A DNA stretch of 64,000 nucleotides from Anaerolineales bacterium (GTDB lineage Bacteria; Chloroflexota; Anaerolineae; Anaerolineales; Villigracilaceae): NCBI GenBank assembly GCA_030680795.1, contig JAUXUL010000045.1, forward strand, positions 62,001 through 126,000, given 5' to 3'. Numbering within the stretch: position 1 is the stretch's first letter; each line of letters starts with the position of its first letter. Shown here in pieces: positions 20,254-31,437 of this stretch. The translations under genes were made by a program, and so were the position numbers. The notes under the pieces were generated by a model. It made no database searches, was not told the origin of the DNA, and saw nothing but the letters and a program-made list of their open reading frames with translations.

Positions 20254-23200
20254 ATGTCTTCTACACATCTTCTTTCGTCAATTCAATACCTGACAGAGTA
20301 TAAAAAACTGCTGGCAGAACTTAATGCGGGTACACCCATCTCTGGACTTGGATTGCCGCGTTCTGCGCGTTTGCCCGTCATCGCTTCTTTGCTTACAGAT
20401 TTGAATCTCCCGATGCTGCTCATCACTGACCGAGCAGACCATGCACTCTCACTGTTCGATGAGCTTGGTTTTTGGGTGGAATCCCCGCGCTATTTATTTG
20501 CAGAACCGAACCCATTATTTTATGAAGAAGCCGCCTGGGGAATCACAACCCGCCGCGAACGCTTGCAAGTGCTGACCGCGCTTTCCGCCTATCATTTGCC
20601 TTTTGTAAAGAAGCCAAAAATACCGCCGATCATTGTTTCATCCGTCCGCTCGTTGATGACGCGCACACTGCCTCGCCGTGACTTTCTAAAAGCATGTAAA
20701 AAACTGTCAGTAAACCAGAGCATTCAATCCACTAGTCTGATCCGTGAATGGGCCAGGATCGGCTACCAGCGTGTGAACACTGTCCTCGAGCCGGGTCAAT
20801 TTTCGCATCGTGGAGGACTCCTGGACGTTTGGCCTTCTACCGAAGGGAATCCTGTTCGCCTCGATTTCTTCGGCGATGAGATCGAAACCATCCGCCGTTT
20901 TGACCCTGCCACACAACGCACGATTGAAAAACTTGATAGCTTTCTTGTCATACCTGCGCGCGAGTTTTTGGCAGAGAAAGTTGACGAAGGCATACAGCTT
21001 TCTGAATTTCATATCCCGCTCTTGCATCAAGAACCTTCTTCATTAGTGGAATACCTCCCGCAGAAATCCATTATGCTTGTGGATGATTTGAGTCTGGTTG
21101 AGATCATGGCGAATGAGGTGGAGGAGCAGGCGGTTAAGTTCAGGCAAGAGAGCATTTCGGAAGGCACACTGCCTGCGGATTTTCCTGTGCCGTATCTGCC
21201 CTGGTCTGAGTTGACCGACAGCCTGAGTGAGTTTCCATTTCTCGAGTTGGGTCATTCAACTTCACCCTCTCGCGGAAGAAGAGGGCAGGGTGATGGCGAG
21301 ATTGATCTGGCTTCGCGTTTCGGCCATGATGAAAGATTTGGCGGCAGGCTCAAACCTTTTATTGATTATCTTGCGCCGATTGTGGAAAAAGGCGAGCAAG
21401 TCATTATCATTTCACGTCAATCGCCGCGCCTGCATGAATTGTGGAATGAGCATTATCCAAACTTCGATTTCCCCAATCTCGAATTTATCGAAGCCTCATT
21501 GTCCGAAGGCTTCACCCTAATCCCTAATCCCCTAATTCCTAATTCCCTAATCCCTGTTCACTTGATTACTGACTCCGAAGTCTTTGGATGGGCGAGACCC
21601 CAGCCGCGTACGCGCCAGAGACAGGTTGCAGATACGCCTGAATCGCTGTATGCCGATTTGCAAGTCGGGGATTATGTTGTCCATATTGATCACGGTATTG
21701 GACGTTTCGCGGGCCTGATCCAGCGACAGTTGGATGGCCACGAAAGAGAGTACCTCGCTGTTGAATATGATCGAAATGACATCCTCTACGTTCCCGTCCA
21801 TCAAGCAGACAGGCTCACGCGTTATGTCGGCGCGGATGGCGGCAAGCCGTCACTCGATCATCTTGGCGGACAGGCGTGGGCTGAAATTAAGTCTCGTGTC
21901 AAAGAGGCAGTGCAGCAGGTGGCAGAAGATCTTCTCGACCTGTATGCGCGTCGTCAGGTGGTGCAAGGTTTTGCATTTGCTTCGGATACGCTATGGCAAA
22001 AGGAACTGGAAGATAGTTTTCCCTACGTTGAAACAGAGGACCAAAAAAGCGCAATTGCCGATATCAAACGTGACATGGAACGCGCTCGCCCTATGGATCG
22101 TTTGTTGTGCGGCGATGTGGGCTATGGAAAAACAGAAGTCGCTTTGCGCGCAGCTTTCAAAGCCGTGATGAGCGGTAAGCAGGCAGCCGTGCTTGTGCCG
22201 ACGACGGTCCTGGCGCAGCAACATTTTGAGACTTTTTCACAACGGCTGGCAGCATACCCCGTCAAAGTGGAGATGCTTTCCCGTTTCCGCACCCCGCGTG
22301 AGCAGACCGAAATCCTGCACAAACTTGCCCTCGGCGAAGTGGACATTGTCATCGGTACGCATCGTTTGATTTCATCCGATGTGCACTTCAAGGATTTGGG
22401 ATTGGTGGTGATTGACGAAGAACAACGTTTCGGCGTCACGCACAAGGAGCATCTTAAGAAACTCCGCACTGAAGTGGACGTGCTGACTCTGACTGCCACG
22501 CCAATTCCACGCACGCTTTACATGGCTTTAACCGGCGTGCGCGATATTTCCAATTTGAATACTCCGCCTGAAGAGCGTCTGCCGATCGTCACTCACGTTG
22601 GTCCGTATTCACCGCGGCTTGTGCGGCAGGCGATCCTGCGTGAACTCGAACGCGGCGGACAGATCTTCTTCGTCCACAATCGGGTGCAAACCATTGAGTC
22701 CATGAAAGCGCATCTCAACAAACTTGTTCCCGAAGCGCAGGTTGAGATTGGCCACGGACAGATGCCAGAGGGGCAATTGGCAAGTGTGATGCATCGATTT
22801 AATGCAGGCGGGATTGATATTTTGCTTTCGACAACCATCATTGAATCTGGTTTGGATATCCCGAACGCAAACACGCTCGTCGTTGACCGCGCTGATACTT
22901 TTGGTCTCGCCCAGCTTTATCAATTGCGCGGACGTGTGGGGCGCGGTGCGATGCGTGCGTATGCCTACTTCTTCCGCCATAATAAAATGTCGCCAACGCA
23001 GGAAGGTCAGCAGCGGCTGGAGGTGATCGCAGAGAATACCCAGCTTGGCGCGGGTTATTCGATTGCCATGCGTGACCTTGAAATCCGAGGCGCTGGTGAA
23101 ATGCTAGGCACACGCCAGCATGGATACATCCAATCGGTTGGCTTTCATCTTTATACAAGAATGCTGGCGGATGCTGTGCGGCGGCTTCGCAGGGTTGAGG

Positions 23201-23763
23201 GCGTTGCCCTGAGCCTGTCGAAGGATCAAGGGTTGAAGGTGAAAAGCTCCGGTTTGGATGAGACAACCTTCAACCTGCAACCTTCGACCTTCAACCTGCC
23301 GTTATCTATGCCTGTAAATGTGGATTTGCCTCTCGCAGTTGGTATTCCAGCCGAATATATTTCAGATCAGGATTTGCGTCTGCGTTTATACCGCCGCATT
23401 GCAGACCTGCGTGATGAAACTGAATTGGATGCGCTTGGCTCTGAGTTTCGTGATCGCTTTGGTCAAATGCCGGAGATGACCCAAAACCTGCTTTATCAGA
23501 TGCGTGTGAAATTGCGCGCTGAAAAAGCAGGGCTAACTTCTGTCAACTTGGAGGCCGGGCAGATCCTGCTTAAGTATGCCGCATCAACCAAAGGGTCGGA
23601 GCCTGCTGGGTTGAGAGTGTCGAAACCGAAGCGTTTACCTGATCTTGGCAATGGAATCCGCGGCGGCAGGTCCGCCTATTGGGTTATGTTGTCTAAAGAT
23701 GAAGTTTGGACTGCGAAACTTTTGGATGTGCTAACTCGGTTGAAGGATAACCCTGCTTCCTGA
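20254..23763 (+). CDS. mfd: Transcription-repair coupling factor
   Basis: ADTPESLYADLQVGDYVVHIDHGIGRFAGL..FPYVETEDQKSAIADIKRDMERARPMDRLLCGDVGYGKTEVALRAAFKAV..VLVPTTVLAQQH..DEEQRFGVTHKE. Confidence 0.96.
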   Translation: MSSTHLLSSIQYLTEYKKLLAELNAGTPISGLGLPRSARLPVIASLLTDLNLPMLLITDRADHALSLFDELGFWVESPRYLFAEPNPLFYEEAAWGITTRRERLQVLTALSAYHLPFVKKPKIPPIIVSSVRSLMTRTLPRRDFLKACKKLSVNQSIQSTSLIREWARIGYQRVNTVLEPGQFSHRGGLLDVWPSTEGNPVRLDFFGDEIETIRRFDPATQRTIEKLDSFLVIPAREFLAEKVDEGIQLSEFHIPLLHQEPSSLVEYLPQKSIMLVDDLSLVEIMANEVEEQAVKFRQESISEGTLPADFPVPYLPWSELTDSLSEFPFLELGHSTSPSRGRRGQGDGEIDLASRFGHDERFGGRLKPFIDYLAPIVEKGEQVIIISRQSPRLHELWNEHYPNFDFPNLEFIEASLSEGFTLIPNPLIPNSLIPVHLITDSEVFGWARPQPRTRQRQVADTPESLYADLQVGDYVVHIDHGIGRFAGLIQRQLDGHEREYLAVEYDRNDILYVPVHQADRLTRYVGADGGKPSLDHLGGQAWAEIKSRVKEAVQQVAEDLLDLYARRQVVQGFAFASDTLWQKELEDSFPYVETEDQKSAIADIKRDMERARPMDRLLCGDVGYGKTEVALRAAFKAVMSGKQAAVLVPTTVLAQQHFETFSQRLAAYPVKVEMLSRFRTPREQTEILHKLALGEVDIVIGTHRLISSDVHFKDLGLVVIDEEQRFGVTHKEHLKKLRTEVDVLTLTATPIPRTLYMALTGVRDISNLNTPPEERLPIVTHVGPYSPRLVRQAILRELERGGQIFFVHNRVQTIESMKAHLNKLVPEAQVEIGHGQMPEGQLASVMHRFNAGGIDILLSTTIIESGLDIPNANTLVVDRADTFGLAQLYQLRGRVGRGAMRAYAYFFRHNKMSPTQEGQQRLEVIAENTQLGAGYSIAMRDLEIRGAGEMLGTRQHGYIQSVGFHLYTRMLADAVRRLRRVEGVALSLSKDQGLKVKSSGLDETTFNLQPSTFNLPLSMPVNVDLPLAVGIPAEYISDQDLRLRLYRRIADLRDETELDALGSEFRDRFGQMPEMTQNLLYQMRVKLRAEKAGLTSVNLEAGQILLKYAASTKGSEPAGLRVSKPKRLPDLGNGIRGGRSAYWVMLSKDEVWTAKLLDVLTRLKDNPAS

Positions 23764-23828
23764 CAAACCGGCCCTTGATCCTGTTCCAATAAAATTTTCT
23801 GCCCCGACAATTTTGCCGGCGCGCGTTG

Positions 23829-25880
23829 TTATTGGTAATCATTGCATTTCAAATCGTCCTTCAAGTTAATGATCGTTTCATCGCGTTCTCGTGATGCAGG
23901 TGCATTTGCGGTGAGCCTATCCAATGCAATGCACAGGCTGGGCTCCAATCCTGCTGTGATTCGTTTTGCAAATTTGGTCAGCGTCATTACTTGCTCCCAG
24001 TCTTCCGTATGCCCCAATCCTTCAATGAAGGGGATGTACTCAAAACCATTATCCGCCCGCTCACCGGCAACTTGTGCAGCCTCCCACAGCCTGACTACTT
24101 GATCCCATTGCTCGTACTGACGCGCCAGGTCTGCTTTTTGGAAGTAATAGCACCATGATGTAGTATTTTGCTTACCATAAATATCCTCAGGCAATGTTGG
24201 CTCTTCGCCGTCTACCTGCTTGATAAGGTTGATATCCGAGCCTGCGCTGAGCTGGCGCATATCATCGTTGACGAGACGCAGGTTCGTATCCTGCGGTTGT
24301 AGAATCCACAAACAGCGATTCAGCTCAGGGTTGAACGAAAGCAGGAGCATTTGTTTGCTGCTGCCGGCAAAGTTCATGCTTAATTTATTGTCTTCTAATG
24401 GCACACCTTGTAGAAAATCATTTACATTAGGGATCGTGTAATAGAATGGAAAATACCAATAGGGAGGAGTTTGGATGTTGCCAGGCTGATAAGATGTAAT
24501 GATCGAAAAGGCAACCGAGTAGCCTCCCATGTATCCAAGAATTTCTTCGTCGGTAACAATGGCAGTGCCTGATTCGATCTGCGGCGCGCGCCAGATGAGT
24601 TGTTGAGCAAAGCGTTCCTGTTTTTCCCATGAGTAAGCGAAATCTTTTTCGTTGGTTAGATGCATTGAAACTGCCAGAGCCACACACATGGAGATGATCG
24701 CGATCTTCTTTTTGTTATCAACCAAACGCTCAACGATTACAGCAGCGATTAATGCCGCGCCAAGCGTGGAGCCAATGCCATACCGCGATCCCGCGAACTG
24801 ATTCTTGTGTGTCACAATATCCTGTCCAATGAGCCAAATTGGCAGCATACCCAACAGGAGCAGGAGCAGGCCCATGGTTAAAGGCTGAGCGAGCCAGTTC
24901 TCATTGTCCCCGTTCCCTTTCAGTTGCTTCAAAAACATGAATGTGATCATAAAAGTAAGTATTATCACAAAGATCACGAACCAGCTAAAAATAGAACTGA
25001 ACGCGAACAACTCAGGCACAAGAGTCCGATACCAACTTGTGAAGGTGATAATGACCGAGTCTTGCAATACAGTGCGGATCAAATATGCAAGCGTCGGCAA
25101 TGGATCGCTGAACAAAGCGAACAAAATCTCGGGCGCGTTACGGTCACCGTTGGGCGGTGGGATGTATAGGAACATTCTCCAGATAACGTACGCGCCAAGT
25201 GCTGTGAGATATGGAATCCAATGAGCAAATACTTTTGTGATGCGTTGGCGAAAAGTTGAGTCGGGTTTGCGCAAAATCCAGAAAAGGATAAACGGGCGGA
25301 TTATGACCATGCCCACGAAATATTCGCTTGTGAAAAGATGAATTACCTCGAAAATAACAGCCAGGATCGTGAGCGGGATCCTATATTTTTGTTCAATTGC
25401 ATTACGAGCCATGATTAGAAGACTGGCTGCGAAGAATAAATACCCCCCCCAATATAAAATTGAATTGACCGCATACGGTTGTATCAAAAAGAATGGATGA
25501 ACAATGAAAATAATAATTGCAAACGTAACCTGCTTTGTGTGCGCGGGCCAAATGCGGCGGAACAAGTACCAAAGCAAAGTTGCCGAGAGCCAGCGAAGGA
25601 TGATCGCCGCGATATGCCATGCAATCGGTTTGAACCCAAGTAAATGGAACATGCCAATGTAAAGCCACGCCGCGTTTGGGCGGCCGTCGTAATATAACTC
25701 TTCCGTCAGGCTTGGAATGCCTTTATTAAATGCGTAAAAAATATGAGGCCAATCATCCTGATAAAAGCCAAGCCGATTCGCTAGCAAACCAAAGCCAAGG
25801 AGTGCTAATATTAGAAAGAGAAAAGGCGTATATCTTTCATTCAACGAGATTTGTCGAAGATAAGTTTGAATTTTTTTCAT
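23829..25880 (-). CDS. Multi-TM protein, glycosyltransferase (GT-C)-like
   Basis: Many TM segments, ..FYQDDWPHIFYAF.. near N-terminus typical of GT-C style loops. Confidence 0.65.
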   Translation of the reverse strand: MKKIQTYLRQISLNERYTPFLFLILALLGFGLLANRLGFYQDDWPHIFYAFNKGIPSLTEELYYDGRPNAAWLYIGMFHLLGFKPIAWHIAAIILRWLSATLLWYLFRRIWPAHTKQVTFAIIIFIVHPFFLIQPYAVNSILYWGGYLFFAASLLIMARNAIEQKYRIPLTILAVIFEVIHLFTSEYFVGMVIIRPFILFWILRKPDSTFRQRITKVFAHWIPYLTALGAYVIWRMFLYIPPPNGDRNAPEILFALFSDPLPTLAYLIRTVLQDSVIITFTSWYRTLVPELFAFSSIFSWFVIFVIILTFMITFMFLKQLKGNGDNENWLAQPLTMGLLLLLLGMLPIWLIGQDIVTHKNQFAGSRYGIGSTLGAALIAAVIVERLVDNKKKIAIISMCVALAVSMHLTNEKDFAYSWEKQERFAQQLIWRAPQIESGTAIVTDEEILGYMGGYSVAFSIITSYQPGNIQTPPYWYFPFYYTIPNVNDFLQGVPLEDNKLSMNFAGSSKQMLLLSFNPELNRCLWILQPQDTNLRLVNDDMRQLSAGSDINLIKQVDGEEPTLPEDIYGKQNTTSWCYYFQKADLARQYEQWDQVVRLWEAAQVAGERADNGFEYIPFIEGLGHTEDWEQVMTLTKFAKRITAGLEPSLCIALDRLTANAPASRERDETIINLKDDLKCNDYQ

Positions 25881-25938
25881 GGTGTTTGTTTATTGATTAT
25901 AGCGTGGCGGAAATGGCGTGGACGACATGAAAATCTGA

Positions 25939-27612
25939 TTATCTAAAACCAAGGAATTGATAAATCCCCTTGATAAAAGCGGCTGCATATCCTGCCCTGT
26001 GCGGCGGGAATGCTACTAAAGAACTTGCGATTACTGAATATATTGCAACCAGCGTAGTGAAAATGATGTAGGCTTTCCTTATTATATTATTACCCAAATT
26101 TCGATAACCCAGTCCAAGGCTTGATGTTGCCAATAACAGCAAGGACGGCATGAAATCCTCACTAAATCTTGTTGCAGGAAAGTAATAGGAGAGGATTGTC
26201 AGCGCTGATATTAATGCCGAACCTGCAAAAATAAGCATTAACCAGTTGTCCAAAAACCCCTTGGCCTGGTCTTTTTTTGGACTCACAATTCCCTTAACAA
26301 ATAGCCCTGCATAAAGAATAAAGGGAGAAATAAATAATAAGCCCGCAAGTCTTTCGTTTGAGAATCTGTTTTCAATTGCCCGAATATAAGGAAACTGCTT
26401 TTGAAATTTCAAGGGATGAATTAAGTAATTATACAGGTTTCCGTTAATATAGTCAGTTGAAAATAAATTTTGAAAAGTGGTGTAATTTACGGATGCGAGT
26501 TGGTATTTTAACCCAAATTCAAAGACTGAATCGAATCTTGCCCAGTTGTACCAGCCGAGCCCGATTGCCGCAACTGCCAAAGGTGCACAAAGACGTAGCA
26601 GGGTGGGGAAATATGATTTAAAGGAGAATGGTTTTATTTGTTTAAAAACATAAAGCAATGTCATTCCTGTTGCAAAAAGTATGACTGGCAAAATGGTGAT
26701 TCTTGTACCTAGAGCAAGCGCCCAGTGTAAGCCGGCGAGGATAAGTTTGGGTGGACTTGGCGACTTCTCATTTAATGAAGAATATACCCAATAACATCCT
26801 CCAATGAAGAATAATTGACTACCGATGATCGCTCCTTCATAAATTCTTGAAGAATTGAGCATCCAGGTTGACGGAGCGGAAAGCCCTATTGCCAGGACGG
26901 AAACACTGAAGAGCCACGACGGAAGGGCTTGATTAAATCTTAACCATATCGAATAGCTAAGAACAACATAGTAGAAAAACAACCCGAACATGAATGCAAG
27001 AACAAGATATTCGTCTCCAATGTGACTAAGTTCTTCTATGTTAAAAAAGACCAAAATTAATGACGGAACTGGTCCCCAGTAAAGGTAGAATTTATTGTTG
27101 TAAAGCGATGCATCCCATGGAAAATCTTCGATGCCGCTTCTTTTTCTAAGCCCATAATCGTACGGGTCATTGAGCGCAAGGAGCGCAGAGGAAGGTTCTT
27201 CGACCAAATAAAGCTGATGTTTTTTGAATGCGATTGCCAGCAAACTGTAATAATTGAAACGGGACGCTTCGAAATTAGGCTGGGCGAACCAGATATACGA
27301 TGCAATCACAATAAGTATTACGGGTAAAGAGAAAATATTCATCTGTGTGGAATAACTGATTTTGTCGAATTTATTTATAGCCCTTGATATGCATTGTCCA
27401 AAGTCTGTCAACTTATCTTTAAAAACTATGCCAAGCGCAGATATTATTAGTAACGCAATACCTGTTTTTAAAATCAGACTTCTTCCCGCCCCCCAACCTG
27501 AATCGTTATCCAGGCCAATTTGTTCGGCGAAAAAAGATATCCCTACAAGCATTACTCCGATTGACAAACCGCTAACGAATAATATTTTTTTCATTTTGTA
27601 GACCCTGGGCAT
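25939..27612 (-). CDS. Multi-TM hypothetical membrane protein
   Basis: Long hydrophobic ORF; no family assigned. Confidence 0.6.
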   Translation of the reverse strand: MPRVYKMKKILFVSGLSIGVMLVGISFFAEQIGLDNDSGWGAGRSLILKTGIALLIISALGIVFKDKLTDFGQCISRAINKFDKISYSTQMNIFSLPVILIVIASYIWFAQPNFEASRFNYYSLLAIAFKKHQLYLVEEPSSALLALNDPYDYGLRKRSGIEDFPWDASLYNNKFYLYWGPVPSLILVFFNIEELSHIGDEYLVLAFMFGLFFYYVVLSYSIWLRFNQALPSWLFSVSVLAIGLSAPSTWMLNSSRIYEGAIIGSQLFFIGGCYWVYSSLNEKSPSPPKLILAGLHWALALGTRITILPVILFATGMTLLYVFKQIKPFSFKSYFPTLLRLCAPLAVAAIGLGWYNWARFDSVFEFGLKYQLASVNYTTFQNLFSTDYINGNLYNYLIHPLKFQKQFPYIRAIENRFSNERLAGLLFISPFILYAGLFVKGIVSPKKDQAKGFLDNWLMLIFAGSALISALTILSYYFPATRFSEDFMPSLLLLATSSLGLGYRNLGNNIIRKAYIIFTTLVAIYSVIASSLVAFPPHRAGYAAAFIKGIYQFLGFR

Positions 27613-27834
27613 GTGGTGTGAGATGTGTTTTCAACAGTATGTGCGCAAACGACTGTGGCATAACAAGATATTTTTTCCCGTTTGCGCGGTTATTAAATGC
27701 AATCATTAAGCAGGGTGACTGCAAATGCAGCCAGATTAAGCCTTTGACTCGATTATACTGCTTCGCTGGTTTTTTCCTGTCCCTTGGAGTAAAATAGAAC
27801 ACACGTTCCCCCATTCATCTATCATATAAAAACC

Positions 27835-29874
27835 ATGGATTTCAAACTTCAAGCACCTTTCATCCCGATGGGCGATCAGCCCGAAGCCATCCGCGGACTA
27901 GTGGACGGCGTAAAAAAAGGATTCAAGCACCAGGTTTTGCTCGGCGCCACGGGCACAGGCAAAACCTTTACGATCGCATCCGTGATCCAGGAATTGCAGA
28001 AGCCGGCATTGATCATGGCGCATAACAAGACTCTTGCCGCTCAGTTATATGCCGAGTTCAAAGAGTTCTTCCCGGAAAATGCGGTATCGTATTTTGTTTC
28101 CTACTATGATTATTACCAGCCTGAAGCCTACGTGCCGCGCCATGACCTGTTTATTGAAAAAGAGACTCAAATCAATGAAGAGATCGAACGCCTGCGTCTC
28201 TCCGCAACCACAGCCTTGATCTCGCGCCGTGATGTCATCATCGTGGCTTCCGTTTCCTGCATCTACGGTTTGGGATCGCCCGAGGAATTTGGTAAAGGGA
28301 CGGTCACCCTTAAAGTGGGTGAGATCTATCGCCGCAATGCATTACTTCGGCAGTTGATCGAGAGTCAATACCAGCGCAATGACATGGAATTGCGTCCTGG
28401 CACATTCCGTGTGCGAGGCGATACTTTGGAGATCATCCCTGCCTACGAAGATAAGCGCGGATTCCGCATCACATTCTTCGGGGATGAAGTGGAACGCATC
28501 ATGCAATTTAGCCCCGTCAGTGGTGAGGTATTTGATGAGCCAAAAGAAGTTTCCATTTTTCCAGCAAAGCAATTTCTGACTGATGCAGATAGATTGAAGG
28601 ATTCGATCAAGAATATCGAAGAAGAGTTGGAAGAACGCCTGGCTTTCTATAAGAGTCAGGGTAAATTTTTGGAAGCGCAGCGCATTGAGCAGCGCACCCG
28701 TTACGACCTTGAGATGTTAAAGGAAGTGGGTTATTGCTCTGGAATTGAAAATTACTCCCGTCACCTCGATGGACGCGCGTCCGGCTCACATCCATGGACG
28801 ATGATCGATTTTCTGCCGAGTGATTATCTGCTGGTGATTGACGAGAGTCACATGACCGTGCCGCAGATCCGCGGCATGTATAACAGTGACCGCGCGCGCA
28901 AGGAAACGCTGGTCGAATATGGATTTCGTCTGCCTTCTGCGATGGACAACCGTCCGCTGAAGTTCGAGGAGTTCGAGCAGGTGATGGGAGCGACGATTTA
29001 CACATCTGCGACTCCGTCCACTTATGAAATGGAACATGCCGAGCAGGTTGTTGAGCAGATCATCCGCCCAACGGGATTGGTGGATCCTGAGGTGGTGGTT
29101 CGCCCAACCAAAGGGCAGGTGGATGATCTGGTCGGAGAGATCAGGCAAAGGGTGGAAAGAAGCGAACGGATCTTAGTCACAACGCTGACCAAGCGCATGT
29201 CTGAAGACCTAACGACATATATGAAAGAGCTGGGAATCAAGGTCAATTATTTGCATTCGGAAGTGGAGACGCTCGAGCGCGTGAGCATTCTGCGTGATCT
29301 ACGTTTGGGTGTGTTTGATGTAATCATTGGAATCAACCTATTGCGTGAAGGTTTGGATTTGCCGGAGGTTTCCCTGGTTGCGATTTTGGATGCGGATAAG
29401 GAAGGCTTTCTGCGTTCGGACAAGGCCTTGATCCAGACAATTGGACGCGCAGCGCGGAATGTGAATGGGCGCGTGATCATGTATGCAGACCGCGAGACCG
29501 ATTCGATGAAACGGGCGATTGACGAAACTAATCGCCGCCGCGCCAAGCAGGTGAAATTTAACAGTGATAACGGCATCATGCCGATCAGTATTCACAAGGA
29601 AATCCACGATCTGACGGAGGGAATGTCTGAGAAGGCTGTGTCCGAGATGAAGGGTGAATACAAAGTGAAGGATGCTAACGCGATGCCGCGCGGTGAACTG
29701 CGTAGGATCATTGCTGAAGTGGAAAAGCACATGAAGGCCGCTGCGAAAAATCTCGAATTCGAGCGTGCCACTGCATTACGTGATGAATTGTATGACTTGA
29801 AGAATCTGCTGGCTGAAGACGAAAGTTTGAAGCCGTGGGAGCGTATCAAGTTGATGACGGGCGAGGAAGATTAA
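27835..29874 (+). CDS. uvrB: Excinuclease ABC subunit B
   Basis: [91 protein letters not shown].. Confidence 0.98.
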   Translation: MDFKLQAPFIPMGDQPEAIRGLVDGVKKGFKHQVLLGATGTGKTFTIASVIQELQKPALIMAHNKTLAAQLYAEFKEFFPENAVSYFVSYYDYYQPEAYVPRHDLFIEKETQINEEIERLRLSATTALISRRDVIIVASVSCIYGLGSPEEFGKGTVTLKVGEIYRRNALLRQLIESQYQRNDMELRPGTFRVRGDTLEIIPAYEDKRGFRITFFGDEVERIMQFSPVSGEVFDEPKEVSIFPAKQFLTDADRLKDSIKNIEEELEERLAFYKSQGKFLEAQRIEQRTRYDLEMLKEVGYCSGIENYSRHLDGRASGSHPWTMIDFLPSDYLLVIDESHMTVPQIRGMYNSDRARKETLVEYGFRLPSAMDNRPLKFEEFEQVMGATIYTSATPSTYEMEHAEQVVEQIIRPTGLVDPEVVVRPTKGQVDDLVGEIRQRVERSERILVTTLTKRMSEDLTTYMKELGIKVNYLHSEVETLERVSILRDLRLGVFDVIIGINLLREGLDLPEVSLVAILDADKEGFLRSDKALIQTIGRAARNVNGRVIMYADRETDSMKRAIDETNRRRAKQVKFNSDNGIMPISIHKEIHDLTEGMSEKAVSEMKGEYKVKDANAMPRGELRRIIAEVEKHMKAAAKNLEFERATALRDELYDLKNLLAEDESLKPWERIKLMTGEED

Positions 29875-30081
29875 GGCACTAAAGAATCGCAACGGCGGGA
29901 ATTGGGCTTTCCATTATTGGGCTGTTGACGGCGATCATTTATTCTGTGTTGGTGTACATGGCGCGGTATTGAATCATCTTTTCCCACTCTTTGTGCTTTC
30001 TTTATAAAATCTTTACATTGCGGTTGTATCCTTTGAGCGTAATCAGGAATAAGCCTGAAATATCACTCAAAGGAGTATGGA

Positions 30082-30600
30082 ATGAAAAAGACAATTTTGA
30101 TCGTAGCTTTGGTAGTATTGGCTCTTGGCGTGTTCGGTGTGGGCGCGGCATTCGCACAGGACGGCACACCTCCCTTTGGCCGTGGAACGATGATGGGTAA
30201 CGGCACAAGCGGCCCCATGCACACTTTTATGGTCACTGAATTTGCGAAACAACTTGACCTGAACGTGAATGACATCAATACCCGTCTTGCAGCTGGCGAG
30301 AGCATGTACGACATCGCCCTCTCTGCTGGTGTCACCGCTGAAGAATTCCCCGCAGTGATGACGGAAGTCCGTGCAAATGCGCTGGCGGAGGCTGTGAAAG
30401 CCAATGTCATCACCCAGGAGCAGGCAGATGGGATGCTCTCTCACGGATTTGGACAGGGCGGCATGATGAACGGCGCTGGTTTTGACGGCGATTGCCCAGC
30501 GCAAGATGGCGATTACCAAAACGGTTTCCGTGGCGGCATGGGGAATGGCTATGGTAGCGGGATGATGAACGGCTGGGGTTCACAACAAGTAAATCCGTAA
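30082..30600 (+). CDS. Secreted Met/Gly-rich small protein
   Basis: Signal peptide MKKTILIVALVVLALGVFGVGAAFAQDG; repeated GMGNG/GMMNG motifs. Confidence 0.65.
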   Translation: MKKTILIVALVVLALGVFGVGAAFAQDGTPPFGRGTMMGNGTSGPMHTFMVTEFAKQLDLNVNDINTRLAAGESMYDIALSAGVTAEEFPAVMTEVRANALAEAVKANVITQEQADGMLSHGFGQGGMMNGAGFDGDCPAQDGDYQNGFRGGMGNGYGSGMMNGWGSQQVNP

Positions 30601-30620
30601 GATCATGATGAAGTAAGTAG

Positions 30621-30655
30621 AAAAAAACTGGTGGTCGCAAGATCACCAGTTTTTT
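30621..30655 (+). terminator. Rho-independent terminator
   Basis: aaaaaaactggtggtcgcaagatcaccagtttttt. Confidence 0.85.
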
Positions 30656-30796
30656 GTGCGTTAACCCAAACATGAATAATCCATTGATTTATTTGATTTA
30701 TCTTTTACCTGTCCCGAGAAAAACAGGGTTCTTTTCACAGGATAGTGATGCTACGCATTGCCAAAGATGGAAAATCTATTAAATATCAACCAACCT

Positions 30797-30885
30797 TCAA
30801 ACCTTCCAACGTTCCAACTCCCGCCGCGAACATCGTCACTTCAATCTGCATATTCGTCAATTTCATCATCTCAATTGCTCTCGAT
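30797..30885 (-). pseudogene. Truncated copy of the 3' end of the type-2 IPP isomerase gene
   Basis: Minus-strand translation [26 protein letters not shown] matches the C-terminus of the ORF at 31438..32463 ([26 protein letters not shown]). Confidence 0.8.
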
Positions 30886-30965
30886 CTCACCCCTACCACC
30901 TCTCCTAAAAGGAGAGGGGAATCTGTTGCGTTTGGAAGGGAGTGGGTGATCATGAGAAATCTGAT

Positions 30966-31316
30966 TCAAATCAATCCCGAAAAATCCACAGCCTTATCTG
31001 ACCAGTCTTTTGCCTGCACAGAAAGTAGAAGTCTCTGTTGCGGATTCTGACTGGCTTCTGTCCGTGCTTTTTGCCAGAGGGTGATGATGGTTTGCATGCG
31101 CACAAGTTCGGCGGCGGTTTCTGGATCGGTGTCGGCAGCTGTCCATTCTATTAGGTGTTTGGCTTCATCCAGCAATTTGGCAACATGATTTGGATCAGTT
31201 GAATTACGCGCAGATGATGAAATGCGACCAAGAGTGGCAGCTAGTCCACCCAAACGGCGGGGGAGTGGGTCACGCAGAAAGCGTTCGCGCAGTTTTTCTC
31301 TCATTTCCTTGTCCAT
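30966..31316 (-). CDS. Hypothetical protein
   Basis: ORF of 116 aa lying between the idi fragment and idi. Confidence 0.5.
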   Translation of the reverse strand: MDKEMREKLRERFLRDPLPRRLGGLAATLGRISSSARNSTDPNHVAKLLDEAKHLIEWTAADTDPETAAELVRMQTIITLWQKARTEASQNPQQRLLLSVQAKDWSDKAVDFSGLI

Positions 31317-31437
31317 ATTAAAATCATACCTTAATCATGTTTCTCTGAGCGGAGCGAAGAGTCTCCTCATGGGAGTAGAGATGCTCCGCTCCGCTCAGCA
31401 TGACATAGTAGTTATTGTTCAACCAACTTTCCAACCT

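Noticed and set aside
29887-29973. Short hydrophobic frame IATAGIGLSIIGLLTAIIYSVLVYMARY* after uvrB
   Set aside because: Possible remnant of a TM protein but no start codon and too short to support as a feature
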